The position numbers were made by a program, and so were the translations under genes. Of a stretch of DNA of 64,000 nt, positions 1 through 10,414 are shown piece after piece. The notes beneath the pieces are model-generated. The model saw only the letters and a list, made by a program, of their open reading frames with translations, had not been told where the DNA came from and did not search any database. Source of the stretch: Amoeboaphelidium protococcarum (lineage: Eukaryota > Aphelidiomycota > Aphelidea); NCBI GenBank assembly GCA_023515745.1, contig JALECJ010000258.1:314501-378500 (forward strand), in the 5' to 3' direction. The number at the start of each line of letters is the position of its first letter. Position 1 is the first letter of the stretch.

Positions 1-268
1 TAAAAGGCTATACAAACGCTGCTTTATAGTCTCTCAATCGATTATCTGAACGGCCCGAAAGCTTGAAACACCGAAATTCTAAACCGACAACGGCTCAGCC
101 AAAAGCGCAGTAAATCCCGCCACACTTCCCATTTACGCGTGTATATTATAGATTAAAAATTGGGAACTCGTTAACTCAAAGATAATTAAAATGAAGACAA
201 AATATAGAAATAGTAAACAGAAAGTGAATTCAAAGATTCGAAATATCTATTCAATAGCCACATGACAC
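1..268. other. Intergenic, no supported gene
   Basis: Downstream flank of RRP41. I see no convincing reading frame. It opens with the string TAAAAGGCTAT, followed about 50 nt later by GGCCCGAAA; the same pair recurs near position 5281. One ACGCGT lies at about 135-140. A short minus-strand ORF starting near 131 and ending at a TGA near 40 is possible but has no recognisable content. Confidence 0.5.
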
Positions 269-1139
269 TCAGGAAGAATCAACTTCCATGGACGGCGAAT
301 CTTCACGTCTAATACCACCACTGCTACTATTAAAACGCTCCAGTACTCTCTTTTTTACAATGTGATCCATCAAGGGCCTCATTTTCATCGCACCTTCAAT
401 GGCGAGCTGATTGATCTGACGAAACTTGTTGATGTGGATTCGCGACTCGGCCGTCAGCAGAACGACGCGCGGCATACCAGATCCACGCTCAATCTTATGC
501 GGCAAGATGGCAACGGTGAGACGCGGTACATCATAACTCGCCGACTCCTCATAATTATTAAGATCCACTATAGGCTAGTCGCGAACAATGCCCGCCACCG
601 TGGAACAGATGTAATCTGTCATTGCGATACCGGCATCAATCAGAGCCATTGAAGTGGCGTTGATAGCAGCAGATAAGAGACCACCATCAGCAGAGACTAC
701 CTGTATCTCAATCACAATATCAGATCTTGGGAACAACTGTGTATGAACAACTTCAGAGAAGCACAGTGATACTGTAGATGCAATCTCTTCCAGGCGTTTA
801 TCGAATTTCATCTATCTTTTGCGTTCCATGGCCGTACTGGAGAATGGAGCCAGTTTGATATCACACACGATTCTGCATCGATCACCAGTATCTTTGGCAC
901 TGGATTCCTAAGGTCCACGTACTATAGAAAATAACTTCGTGTTTCCCATTTCTATCAGTGCAGACCCATCACAATGCTGATGAACTCCCATCCGAAGGGA
1001 GCAATTTCTCAACTCATCTCCCCGCCTTCCATCGATCCTCAATCCTTCTGGGTTGTATAAATCTAGACTTTATTGCTACATGGATATTAAACACATTTAA
1101 AATATATATTAAAATCGTACACTTTAAGAGTCTTACCAT
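269..1139 (-). CDS. RRP41: Exosome complex component RRP41 (EXOSC4/Ski6)
   Basis: RNase PH-fold subunit of the eukaryotic RNA exosome ring, involved in 3'-5' RNA processing and decay in nucleus and cytoplasm. Exons (minus): 1139-1137 and 1075-269, 269 aa. The first exon is only the ATG. The intron 1136-1076 (61 nt) begins GTAAGA and ends ATGTAG, and exon 2 starts CAA TAA AGT. Family landmarks are clear: GLRIDGRR near the N-terminus, MGNTKLFSIVRGPQES, TQLFPRSD, QVVSADGG and DAGIAMTDY. Two TAR codons fall inside conserved sequence (after the RGP motif and in VRDQPIVDL), which supports Gln. An unspliced start at 1081 is also in frame and differs by one residue, so the start is the only doubt. 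Length is slightly above the usual 245 aa because of an acidic C-terminal tail. Confidence 0.93.
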
Positions 1140-1441
1140 TATTGATGTATTCTACGTCACGCTATATGATTTTTCAGTTTTTATCGCCGATAAAGCAAGC
1201 GGTTGAAAATGGTCATACTTTCAGTGCTGTTGCTGTGGGCGCTCGTTTGATCGATCTTTGATCTTTTCCAGATGACGGGCGATCTTTACGAATTTTGTTC
1301 TTTTATTGGCTTAGTGACTGACTATGTTACAAAAAGCTTAAAAATTTCAATTTTGTAGTATTATGTATCTAATTAACTCATAATAAATAATGAGTTGACA
1401 ATAATCAGCTATCATATATTTACAAACATATCACTGGGATG

Positions 1442-1783
1442 ATGGAACGACAGACTATCGAAGAGATTGGGCGGCGTCCTTTAATCGCTCCGAAGCTTTT
1501 ATGTAGGCATCACCGACCACGGTTAAATGTAAGAGCTAGCGACTCTCTGCATCTTACTATTTATCTTTCTACTCTTGAATTTGCACTGATCTAATGTAGT
1601 GCGGTCCATCATTTATACATTCTCCGAGAGGTATCTACTTTTAAATTGCATCAACATCAGTTCTGACTAGGATGCGCATCAATTATTACAGCGATTCAAC
1701 TTGCGCGTACATTTACATCAGCTACTGTTATAATTGAGAAAGGACTGCATGAGGCATCTTTTTGGAGTAATTGACAGACGACC
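1442..1783 (+). CDS. Possible small spliced gene, unknown
   Basis: Weak candidate in the 1 kb spacer between RRP41 and the RhoGAP gene. An ATG at 1442 opens a frame with a plausible intron from about 1530 (GTAAGA) to about 1600 (ending AATGTAG, the acceptor form used elsewhere in this window). A second, 40-nt intron (GTATCT to GACTAG near 1632-1671) would extend the frame to a TGA near 1781; without it the frame stops earlier. The predicted product is about 70-75 aa, basic at its N-terminus, and I do not recognise it. The rest of the 1140-2195 spacer shows nothing I can name. Confidence 0.22.
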
Positions 1784-2195
1784 CTCTACTATCCATATTA
1801 CCATCACGTAAAGATTATCGTTTCGTATACTCTTAGAGAACATCGATCCAATTCACCGCAGGCAACATTCTAGCTAAAGTCCGCTCGTCGCTCGGCAAAT
1901 GAGCATACTAATCATCTACTGCCTGTCCATTAGATTCCTCATCAAAGTGGGATATTCTCTCTACATTCACAGTCATCATCTCAATTGTCTGTCTAAAACT
2001 AGAACGGATTAATTCGCGGTTGCTAAGGACGGTTTGGTATTTGGTGAACAACTAACAAGGACAAGATGGAGATTTTGATCTTTTCTGAATTGAAGAATTT
2101 TGCAAAGAGGATCAAAATCAGCTCAAATAATTGTTTTAACTGATTGTAATTTCAAAAAAATATAGAGATAGAAAATGTCATCAAAATAGCTGAGT

Positions 2196-5018
2196 ATGGT
2201 GTCCAAATGGGTCAAAGGCTCGAAAGGATCATCTTCTAGTAAATCTAATGCGTCCGAATCTTCAAGATATAAAGAGGTGTTTGGCCTCTCGCTGGAAGAG
2301 TATATATTCATGGATAAGGCAAAGCATAACCACTACGATGTTCCTATTATTCTGATTGCCCTGTGTGGACATTTAAGTAGAAAAGATGTTGCCAAGACTG
2401 AGGGCATTCTGCGAATATCTGGCGGCTCATAAGATGTGAATAATTTAAAATCCAAGATTGTGGATGCATATCTCCATTCCCCAGTGAACATTCTCTCCCT
2501 TTAGAAAGCTCTGCAAGTCTCAAACAATGAATTCGCTGATCCGCACGTTGTCGCCACAGTGCTGAAACACTTTTTGCGAGAGATCAGAGGCGGTGTGGTG
2601 GCTATTGAATTTTAGTCTAAACTATTTGAATCATGTCAGTAGCTTATTTCTGTACAACAACCCTCTAAAGCTTCTACTCCTAAAACTTCAGATCTTTAGC
2701 GGGCGCTAACCTCTGTTCGATCAGTTTTGAATGCTATGCCTTTGTAGAGTAAGGACTGTCTGCGGTATATTATCATCTTTATGAAGAGGATGTCTTCATT
2801 CTCAGTCTTTAGTAAGATGGCGATTGCCAACTTAATATTGCTATTCTCTCCGAATTTGTTTGAGTAATCAAAGACTGCGATTGCTTCGTAATTTGGTGGT
2901 TCTAATGAATCTCTTAATGACAATCTACTGGCTAATTAAAGCAAACTATCGACAACGGGCGAAAGTTCTGGCGCAATGATGGATTTTGTTAAACTGAGTC
3001 AAGTTCTGAATACTTTGGTACTGCACTTTGAATCGCTGTTTGGTAGAGCAAATTCTGATGACGAGGGTGATCGCGTATTTGAAGTCGATCTAACACCGTA
3101 GGAGATTAATCTATTTCATGGTGACAACTTTTCTGCTCTTATCAGTAGCTCTGTAAATCCGGCAAAGTCTTCTAATAGCAAATCTGTTGTTAGTAATAAC
3201 AATAGTATTAAACGTGTTGATGATTTTAATGAGTCGCAGAATGATATGCAAATGCAGCTTGACCAGAAGAAGAGTTATAACAAAGCTGATGACGTGAATA
3301 AAGTTTAAAGTCAGATGGTGCTATCTCCTTAGGATGAGTCGGAACTAACGGAAAAGTTCTAATCCGTCAAGTTTAATAAGGGATTTAAGAAGACGATGTA
3401 GAAGGCTTTGTTGACGTAAAAGAGTGCTGTCGCTGGTACTGAACAAAGGGATGACGTGCTGGCCAAGGTCAGTCTGAACGCTATATCGCAGTCCAAGTCG
3501 AATTTGGATTTGCAAGATTTATCGGTCCAAGATGGAGGAAAGGAGAAAGTAAAAGACTAGAAAGATACCGGCATATTATCGTCAGTGACCAAGTCTCGTG
3601 TGAAAGGACCTCAACGTCGTCGTGCTCCTAGTATCGGTGCTTAGAATTAAGCGGAAGAGCGCGTAGTTATTGAAAGTCAAAGTTACTTGAAGAGACCTTT
3701 AAAAAATTAGAGCTCTATCGAAAATACTAGCAGTCTATCAACGACAAAGCCCGCTGGTAAATCTGTCAGATTTAGCCAGGACAAGCAAGAGATAAGGTCC
3801 ACAGTACCAGCGTCCGATCCATTATATGAATCTAGTGATGATGCCGATGCTATTTAGTCGGTGGAATAAGATAAATGGGACGAGGAATTGTAATCTAGGA
3901 CCGACAGCTCATCCAGGCAAGTCCTACAAGTGAAAACTCAATTGAATGAGAAGATGAAAAAGCTTCGGGAGCTAGATAGTTTAATCAAGCAGTAGAGTCC
4001 AATGAGAGATTAGCGTAATGTGCAGGCAACAGATAGTCTTAACAATAGTAGATATAAATAATCGTCTTTTTAGGAAGATTAGAGGCCGTAGCAGTAGGCT
4101 ACTGTTAAGACGCTGAGAAGCCCGATTTAATCTGCAGCTCGTCCATCAGAGTATGATGATATATTGGATAATTACTCAACTTAATCGTTCCCTCGCTCCT
4201 CTGAATCTAAAGCGCATCAGAACTCTAAATCTGCTGAAGTATTTGGTGGAGAGTCGGGCGATAGACCGAGATCAGCTACTTTAAGCAGAAGGAAGCAGAG
4301 CTAAGGTGGTGAGAGAAATGCTTTGTTTAGTCCATCAACGCCTGGTGTTGGTAAAGAGCAAATGATTAAGGACGAAGATTTTGAGGAAGTTATTGATTTG
4401 GTGGAGAAATTGCCAAGCTTAAAGTACTCCGCTCATTTTACATAACGTGATTTGCAATTGTATTAGGAACGTCTCGACATTGCGCGACCAGTATTGGCAA
4501 AGTACTAGCGATATTTGCGGCTCATCAAGGATGCACTACAACTAGTTGATCAATAGCTTACATCTAATGAGCATGATCTCAGGCGATAGTACTACGCTGA
4601 AGAGTTGGGAAAATTTAAGGCATTGCTCGATTAGTACCGGTCGCTGAAAGCGTTCCTAAGCAAATAGCAGAGACAGTAGTAGTTGAATTACCGCGATCAA
4701 CTTTAATACCAAGTCGATGAGCTCAGCTCTCCGCTTACTCCTTTCCAAACGATTGAGCGTAAGAGAAATCCGTTGATGCAAAAGTATAATGATACTTTAT
4801 CGTTGAAAGAACAGGCAAAAGTGAAGAGAACAGTGCAAGTCAACGTTGAGGATCTCAAGGCTGAGAAGCATGAAGTGAAGAAGAAGATAGTAGAGCTGAA
4901 GTTGTAACTGGATGAAGCACAGAAGAATGGCGAGCAAAATGGGGCTTAAAAGCTCAAAGAATTACTTATGTAGCATCATGAGCGATATCTAGTGTTAAAG
5001 AATGTATTATAATAATGA
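2196..5018 (+). CDS. RhoGAP-domain protein, FAM13-like architecture
   Basis: Single-exon frame of 940 aa. Residues about 28-285 form a RhoGAP domain that would stimulate GTP hydrolysis by Rho/Rac/Cdc42-type GTPases: VFGLSLEEYI, then TEGILRISGG with the arginine finger near R73, then a later SKMAIANLILLFSPNLF helix, with a low-complexity insertion. The middle is Ser/Gln-rich and probably disordered. The last 200 residues are strongly helical or coiled coil with repeated basic and Gln-rich segments (ERLDIARPVLAKYQRYLRL; DLKAEKHEVKKKI). A RhoGAP head with a C-terminal helical tail recalls metazoan FAM13 proteins, but the tail match is by shape only. Gln is encoded by TAR dozens of times. The frame ends TTA TAA TAA TGA. 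Confidence 0.85.
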
Positions 5019-5487
5019 ATATATAGATAAATTTGTAACCTTTAAGTTTATCATACGCGATTACATTTGACACATCTTGAATAGTCGTCTGCTGCCGTTC
5101 TTGGTGCCGGAAATTGGCTTTCTATTACAAATGTTGTGGTACTAGTCGCTTGGACTAATTTCCGTCAAAAATTTGATACCAGTTACCAAACAATAGAATC
5201 CATATTGTTTTGACAATCCCTGAATGACTGGTTGACAAGTGCAGATTCACAGAGACTTAGCGATCTAAACTCCGTTTGCATAAAAGGCTATTTTTAGACT
5301 TGGTCGCAATCTGGCCCGAAATCAGCCATACAACAAAGACATAAAGGCTATTGTCATGCTTTATTCCCACATTATTTATCTCTCCTTGTCAACCGCCTAT
5401 TACTGCTTGCACATTCTTTAGCTCTCACATAATCATCAGTGAGAATACTCTAGTTGATATCTCTGCACATTTGATCAAGAGTTCAGC
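5019..5487. promoter_or_regulatory. Spacer with repeated TAAAAGGCTAT elements
   Basis: Region between the RhoGAP gene and the next plus-strand gene. It carries ATAAAAGGCTATTT at about 5279 and ATAAAGGCTATTG at about 5340, about 60 nt apart, with GGCCCGAAA between them. The first looks like a TATA element (TATAAAAG-like), but both lie more than 140 nt from the ATG at 5488, so a promoter role is a guess. Nothing else is seen. Confidence 0.35.
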
Positions 5488-6678
5488 ATGAAGCTTCACA
5501 TTAATGAATTGCCGCTGCCACCTGCCATTGACATATCCTCTGATAGCGCAGCGATGCGTGACCTTAAGATGTCTAATGGTATGCCGAGTAATAACGTTTC
5601 CCCTTCTGTGAATACTGCATCATCCGATAGTCCGTTTATCCCTAAATCCAATGCTTTGGGAGATAAAGCTTCTGATACAGCTGCTTCCACTCCGGATGCT
5701 GAGCTAAAACCAGCTTCGCCCAAGATTCGTTTCAATAGTGATGAGTACACAAGAGCTTCCAAGTCTGATCACACGGCGAATATTGAAGATATGCTCAAGG
5801 CCAGGCCCGCTTTCCCTCCCACTGCACCTAGCGTATTTCGCACACCTAACACTAACATTGTGACTAATCGCCAACTGGACACTACTCCTGAGCTGCTGTC
5901 AATTAAGCAGGCTATTATTGATTCTCAAATATATGTGACTCCTCCCAAGCTGTACATCCGTATAATTGGGTTCCGTTACTCGAGAGATGGCGAGGCTGCA
6001 CCAACGCAGGCTGATATGTCAGTGATGTCTCATGATGAAAATAGCACCAACAACAAGGCTAGCCAGAAGCGAAAGAAGGTTATGGATCTGCGCGTCGATA
6101 TCTCCAAGTTCATTGATACTGATTATCTGATCTATAATCCCGAGTCAATTGGTAACTATCATCTCGATATGAGACATAAGCACAAGTCGCTGAACATCTA
6201 CAAGTACGTGGCATCCAGCAAGTTGAAGGCTGTCTGCCAGTCAATAAAAGACAAATTTGGTGACGAGTTTGATCATCTGAGCGTGCGCATAACTAACGAT
6301 GAATTTGTCGAGCACATTCCAAAGGCGTACAAGGGAATGTTCTTTGGTGAGGGATGTTCCAAGTCTCTGAGAATTGCAATCTGCCTCGCCTTTCCACCCA
6401 TAATTCCAGCGGTGCTGTTTGAATTGGTGAATAAAAAGGATTATGACACCGGATTCGTCTTCCGTATCAGAAAGTCAAATATTGAGGCAATCGAGAAGGA
6501 GCTTGCTGAAGTTGCCTCTGCTGGAATCCGAGATGTCGATCCATCGCAGCGTAAACAGGAGAATCTCGATCGCGTCCAGAAGAGCGACGGCGAGTTGGCA
6601 AAGCGATCTGTCGTTGAGCAGGATGGCATTGTCAACAGCCCTGAGATGGCTAAAACTAATCAGGTTAGCACCGTGTGA
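5488..6678 (+). CDS. Hypothetical protein, TAR-free 396-codon frame
   Basis: Continuous 396-aa frame with no in-frame TAA, TAG or TGA until TGA at 6676-6678. I do not recognise the protein. The first 150 residues are Ser/Pro/Thr/Asn-rich and probably disordered. Residues about 150-330 look folded (PPKLYIRIIGFRYSRDG, DTDYLIYNPESIGNYHLDMR, a Pro-rich hydrophobic stretch near 300: AFPPIIPAVLF). The C-terminus is charged and helical. Oddity: all 11 or so glutamines are CAA/CAG, whereas neighbours use TAA/TAG for roughly half or more of theirs. This could reflect recent acquisition, selection on expression, or chance. Adjacent genes are a RhoGAP protein upstream (same strand) and IMPACT downstream (convergent). 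Confidence 0.8.
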   Translation: MKLHINELPLPPAIDISSDSAAMRDLKMSNGMPSNNVSPSVNTASSDSPFIPKSNALGDKASDTAASTPDAELKPASPKIRFNSDEYTRASKSDHTANIEDMLKARPAFPPTAPSVFRTPNTNIVTNRQLDTTPELLSIKQAIIDSQIYVTPPKLYIRIIGFRYSRDGEAAPTQADMSVMSHDENSTNNKASQKRKKVMDLRVDISKFIDTDYLIYNPESIGNYHLDMRHKHKSLNIYKYVASSKLKAVCQSIKDKFGDEFDHLSVRITNDEFVEHIPKAYKGMFFGEGCSKSLRIAICLAFPPIIPAVLFELVNKKDYDTGFVFRIRKSNIEAIEKELAEVASAGIRDVDPSQRKQENLDRVQKSDGELAKRSVVEQDGIVNSPEMAKTNQVSTV

Positions 6679-6771
6679 TGATGATAATGTATGGATTTTA
6701 TTAGTACACTGATATTGCGTATTCTGATGTTAACAAAATGAATAAATAATTGATGTTTAGGATTAATCAAT

Positions 6772-7677
6772 TCACTTGTACTCTTTTTGAAGCAACTACT
6801 TTGCACTGTTTGAAATGTGCTTAAATCTATCACTGCCTAAATGAGTTCCACCAAACCAGCGCGACACAATAACAACAACCTTAACGTAGCCACCGCTCTC
6901 AAGCATACTCAGCAATCGAATACCGGCACCTCCTTCGCCATCGTCATCATAACCATAATCAACGTTATCAATTCGATACGCGACGATATTATGACTTGCT
7001 TTCCGAATTTTGCTGTTCTGAAGAAGAGTATCCAAGACTTGTGCAATCTAATCTTTATTACTAATCCTTGCCATATGTGCCACAAAAATTGACTTTCTGT
7101 CCACTATGGGTTCTTCTGACGACACAATCTTGATCGAAGTTTATCTCTTTTGAGCTTCAGAGTCAATATAGTTAATAGCCTTCATAGCCTCATCACCTTT
7201 GTGCAATGAATGATCGTTATTAAGAACGCCAGTAGCTGCAGATACTTAATTTTAAGAAGATTGGGTTTATCGCCGATCAAGCCACTACCTTAAATCTCCA
7301 TCTTGCTATGACAGCTCTAAATCGAGACGCGACTATAATTGTTCGCGCAAGTACTCGATCCAGTCATATATAATGGAAGATTTAGTATCAGTGTATCGCT
7401 ACTGAAGATCATTGTTAACGCGTTACATGAAGTCCTTATCAGAAGTCAGCCATTTTACCGGGCAATTGAATGACTCCCTAATTGTGATCTTCGGAGCACT
7501 TTCTGATGGATAATCCTGAGGCATTTCAATCTCGATTAACACGGCGACACTACCATCTTATTACTGCGCGTTCAAATGAAGTCGATATATAATCCGATTA
7601 TCCTCAGCGACTTGTAGCTCTTCCGGCGCGTATATTGACTACAAGACTTCAATCTCTTATTACTAATCTTCGTTCAT
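6772..7677 (-). CDS. IMPACT: IMPACT/YIH1 homologue (RWD + UPF0029)
   Basis: Regulator of the Gcn2 eIF2-alpha kinase: family members bind Gcn1 through their RWD domain and dampen the amino-acid starvation response. The frame is 301 aa and intronless. Residues 1-110 are an RWD domain starting MNEDQQQEIEVLQSIY with the typical MPQDYPSESAP turn. Residues about 190-290 are the ancient UPF0029/IMPACT domain: EEPIVDRKSIFVAHMA, KASHNIVAYRI, DDDGEGGAGIRLL and VIVSRWFGGTHLG followed by DRFKHI. Many Gln are TAR, including three in the first ten codons, and the frame runs through TAG CTT TTG just before TGA at 6772-6774. Start chosen at 7677 as the ATG opening the RWD domain. The length matches human IMPACT (320 aa). 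Confidence 0.93.
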
Positions 7678-7850
7678 TCTATGACATTAAATACAAAACG
7701 TTAAAGCAGATCACGGCGAATTGAAACTATAAAAGTGCACGCAAAGACTATAACTTTTATAATAAAACTACTATGGTCGTAAAAAGGAAGTAAATAAACG
7801 CGTAATTGATGTTCTAATCATTTATTGTACGTACACACTAAGCTTATGCA

Positions 7851-9500
7851 TCAATGATAAATCTGCTCATAAATACAAAACACTGTTCCCATCACAGCCA
7901 GTGCGAAAAAGAGGGATAGTACACAGACAGCCACAATACGCTTAAGCAATGTTGATTTTAACATTCTATCAGAGTCTTTGTCTTCAAAGATACATAGCTA
8001 TTGTTAATAAGATTTTAAAACAGAGCCTGCGGCAAGAGGTGCAGCAGAATCGATTTCGCCATCATCAAATCCTTACCTACTAGAAAATACAAGCCAGCAT
8101 AATACGGGAAACAATATGGAGTTAATAGTACAAAACAGACTACCAAGTAGAGCAAGTACGCGGTCAAAGTGTGGAAATATGATAGCCACTACCAAGACAA
8201 GCACACATATAGATGTCTTTACCAGAGTTGTTCTTAAATAAAGCCATAGCGAACTATACCCTTTGTACATATTCTCTCCTTCTCTATCATTTTAACTTTT
8301 AGGAAGAAGTTAAGACTATTCATCATCGTCGTCGTCGTCGTCTTTGTCACATTGAGAAGGATCAGTATCCACTACATGACTCTTTGAATTCTATACAGAC
8401 GGAGGAATCAAGATCGATTCATCATCACCAGCATTAACTTTCGAAAACAGGAAATTCTCAATCTCTAACACTATGGGAAATATAAGCAATGGAAATTTTG
8501 TAAATGGATTTATAATAACCAATGCCATGGTTATAAAGTAAATGACACGAGGATAGGCAGGATCGCGTAGATTCTCAGTAATTACACTTTAGGCTCGATC
8601 GCCAAACATTAAATAACCGCAGCTGCCCACAATCATGTACAAGACGAATGCTGAACCAAACGCAACATTTACACTACGAGCAAACTTTTGCGGCTACTTC
8701 ATGGAAGCATAGAAGCCGGGGAAACATGGGGCAGCAGAGAATCCAGCCATGAATAAACCGAAAGCTGCAGGCACAGATGTCCACTTCTCAGGAAGGAGGT
8801 ACGTATTGCTGACTGAACGCAAAGATCCAATAGCATCTGGTTTATAAAATCCATCAAATAATACGACGGCCGTAAGATTAATGATACAAACGATACCGAG
8901 CAGACTGACATATGATAGATTAGACAAACTCTTAGGCCACGTGCAAACTGTCATTAAAGACCATGCAACCAGTTTAACATACAACTCATACTGCGAAAGA
9001 TCCAGAGTTAATACCACTGAATGAGAGGCAAGTAGCAGCATCGCCACAGAGCCAGCGAATAACTCACAAATGAACATAATCTGGATAAACATTCTCCCCT
9101 TAAGGCCAAAAGCAGCCTCGCCGATATCACCGTAAGTAACAAGAGCATCCTTCTTCATAGATAACATGGACTCCTTGGATTCTAGCTAACTAGACAATCG
9201 CCGCTATTGTTATTTAACTGGAGAATCTGACGCAATCTATGACTAATAATCGCCGCCTAACCATTTCATCTTAAGCCACTTGTACTGACATGCTCCTAAA
9301 ATCTTGCCGCAATACGCAGACACATATCCACATAGCATCAGCAATAAGATTGCACACAGCCAGCCGCACTTGGAGAATGCAGACGGTAGACAAAGGAGCG
9401 ATACACCCAAAATCACATTAGCCGTATTGAAGACAGTCTGCAGTGCACTACTACTCCCAGATTGTCGATCACAAGCACTCTATCGTTGTGTATTACTCAT
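7851..9500 (-). CDS. Amino-acid transporter, AAAP family (AVT1-like)
   Basis: Integral membrane amino-acid/auxin permease-type transporter, probably vacuolar or plasma membrane. Single exon of 549 aa. The first transmembrane segment follows an ALQTVFNTANVILGVSLLCLP motif, the family signature. About eleven hydrophobic helices can be traced, including LYVKLVAWSLM, LLGIVCIINLTAVVLFDGF, PAAFGLFMAGFSAAPCFPGF and the last helix RIVAVCVLSLFFALAVMGTV. A hydrophilic, acidic loop with a run of Asp (near 8325-8340) lies between helices 8 and 9, as in some fungal AVT proteins. Substrate cannot be told. The start at 9500 gives a short polar N-terminus. Several TAR codons, two of them inside helix-flanking loops. 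TGA at 7851-7853. Confidence 0.88.
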
Positions 9501-9553
9501 TCACTTTCTAATCAATTATCGTAATCACAATAAATTGATCTGAAATATAATAT

Positions 9554-9952
9554 TCAAATCGAATAATACCAACTCTATACAATAAATAATGATGAGATGG
9601 TAGATGAGTGAGAATGTGATAGCAGCAAAGTTAAAGTGATAGCCGCTGCCTTTAATTGTTTTTTTGCTTGTCGTTTTGATGAGAAAGTCTTTTGCCAAAA
9701 TGACGTTAGAACACGCGGATTTTATCGGTATGAAAGCCGTTAGAAACTCCCCATAAATCGCGATCTAGAAGGGGTATAGTTTTCTTAGATATAGAGCGTA
9801 CTTTCAATTTGCAGCTCATAGTTCACTGAGGTCAAATTGTCTGTATCTTTGTTGTATGATGTGACTTAATCGATTTCTGGTTCACAACAGAACAAAATAC
9901 TATACGTCCAGCCAATGACCGTGAAGAAGTCCTCGTCGCTGCATGCATCCAT
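9554..9952 (-). CDS. Hypothetical protein, weak dsRBD-like C-terminus
   Basis: A 132-codon frame just upstream of the transporter on the same strand, from ATG at 9952 to TGA at 9554-9556. I do not recognise it firmly. The stretch TFSSKRQAKKQLKAAAIT followed by Leu residues resembles the SKKxAKxxAA...L end of a double-stranded RNA-binding domain, but the N-terminal half of such a domain is not clear. It may be a single exon of a longer gene or a chance frame, since with only one stop codon 130 open codons are not rare. Confidence 0.38.
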
Positions 9953-10414
9953 TTTATATGATGTTTAGCGCAAAGTACTTGCAGTCAGACGCAAATGGTG
10001 TAGTGTTTATTCTATTTCACTTTAAATGCGTTAAGAGGCAAAAGTTTAATATATTTCAAAGAACCACCACCAGACTGAGAATATATTATCGACATGTACA
10101 TTTTGTGTATTAAGACGCCAAAGTTCAATCTTGTATAAATCTCGTTCCTTATATTTCTGCCATGGTGGATCTAGAATATCTGAGCTGTTTGGACGCGTCA
10201 AGAAATGCCTTGCGGTTGTTTGAACTGCGGCAATAACTCGAGTCAAATGAGTGAAAACGTTAATACACTGACTGCTTGCGAAACAGTTGCTCCGTCTCAA
10301 AGCCACCTGGCCCCCTTCCCACCATTATCTTTCCATCAAACACTGGCGCCTTTAAAAATTCTTTGTCTCTCTCCTCTTTATATCTCATTCGCCAATTTGT
10401 CTCTTTTCGACATA
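9953..10414. other. Spacer upstream of the P450 gene
   Basis: Contains an in-frame 5' extension of the P450 frame from an ATG at 10205 (70 codons, Cys- and Pro-rich, no P450 features). I regard this as 5' UTR because the membrane anchor starts at the ATG at 10415. One ACGCGTCAA is at about 10194 and a short CT-rich run at about 10365. No other gene is seen. Confidence 0.4.

Noticed and set aside
10205-10414. Upstream start for the P450 gene
   Set aside because: The extra 70 residues are Cys/Pro-rich without family similarity and would place the membrane anchor internally; 10415 gives the usual N-terminus.
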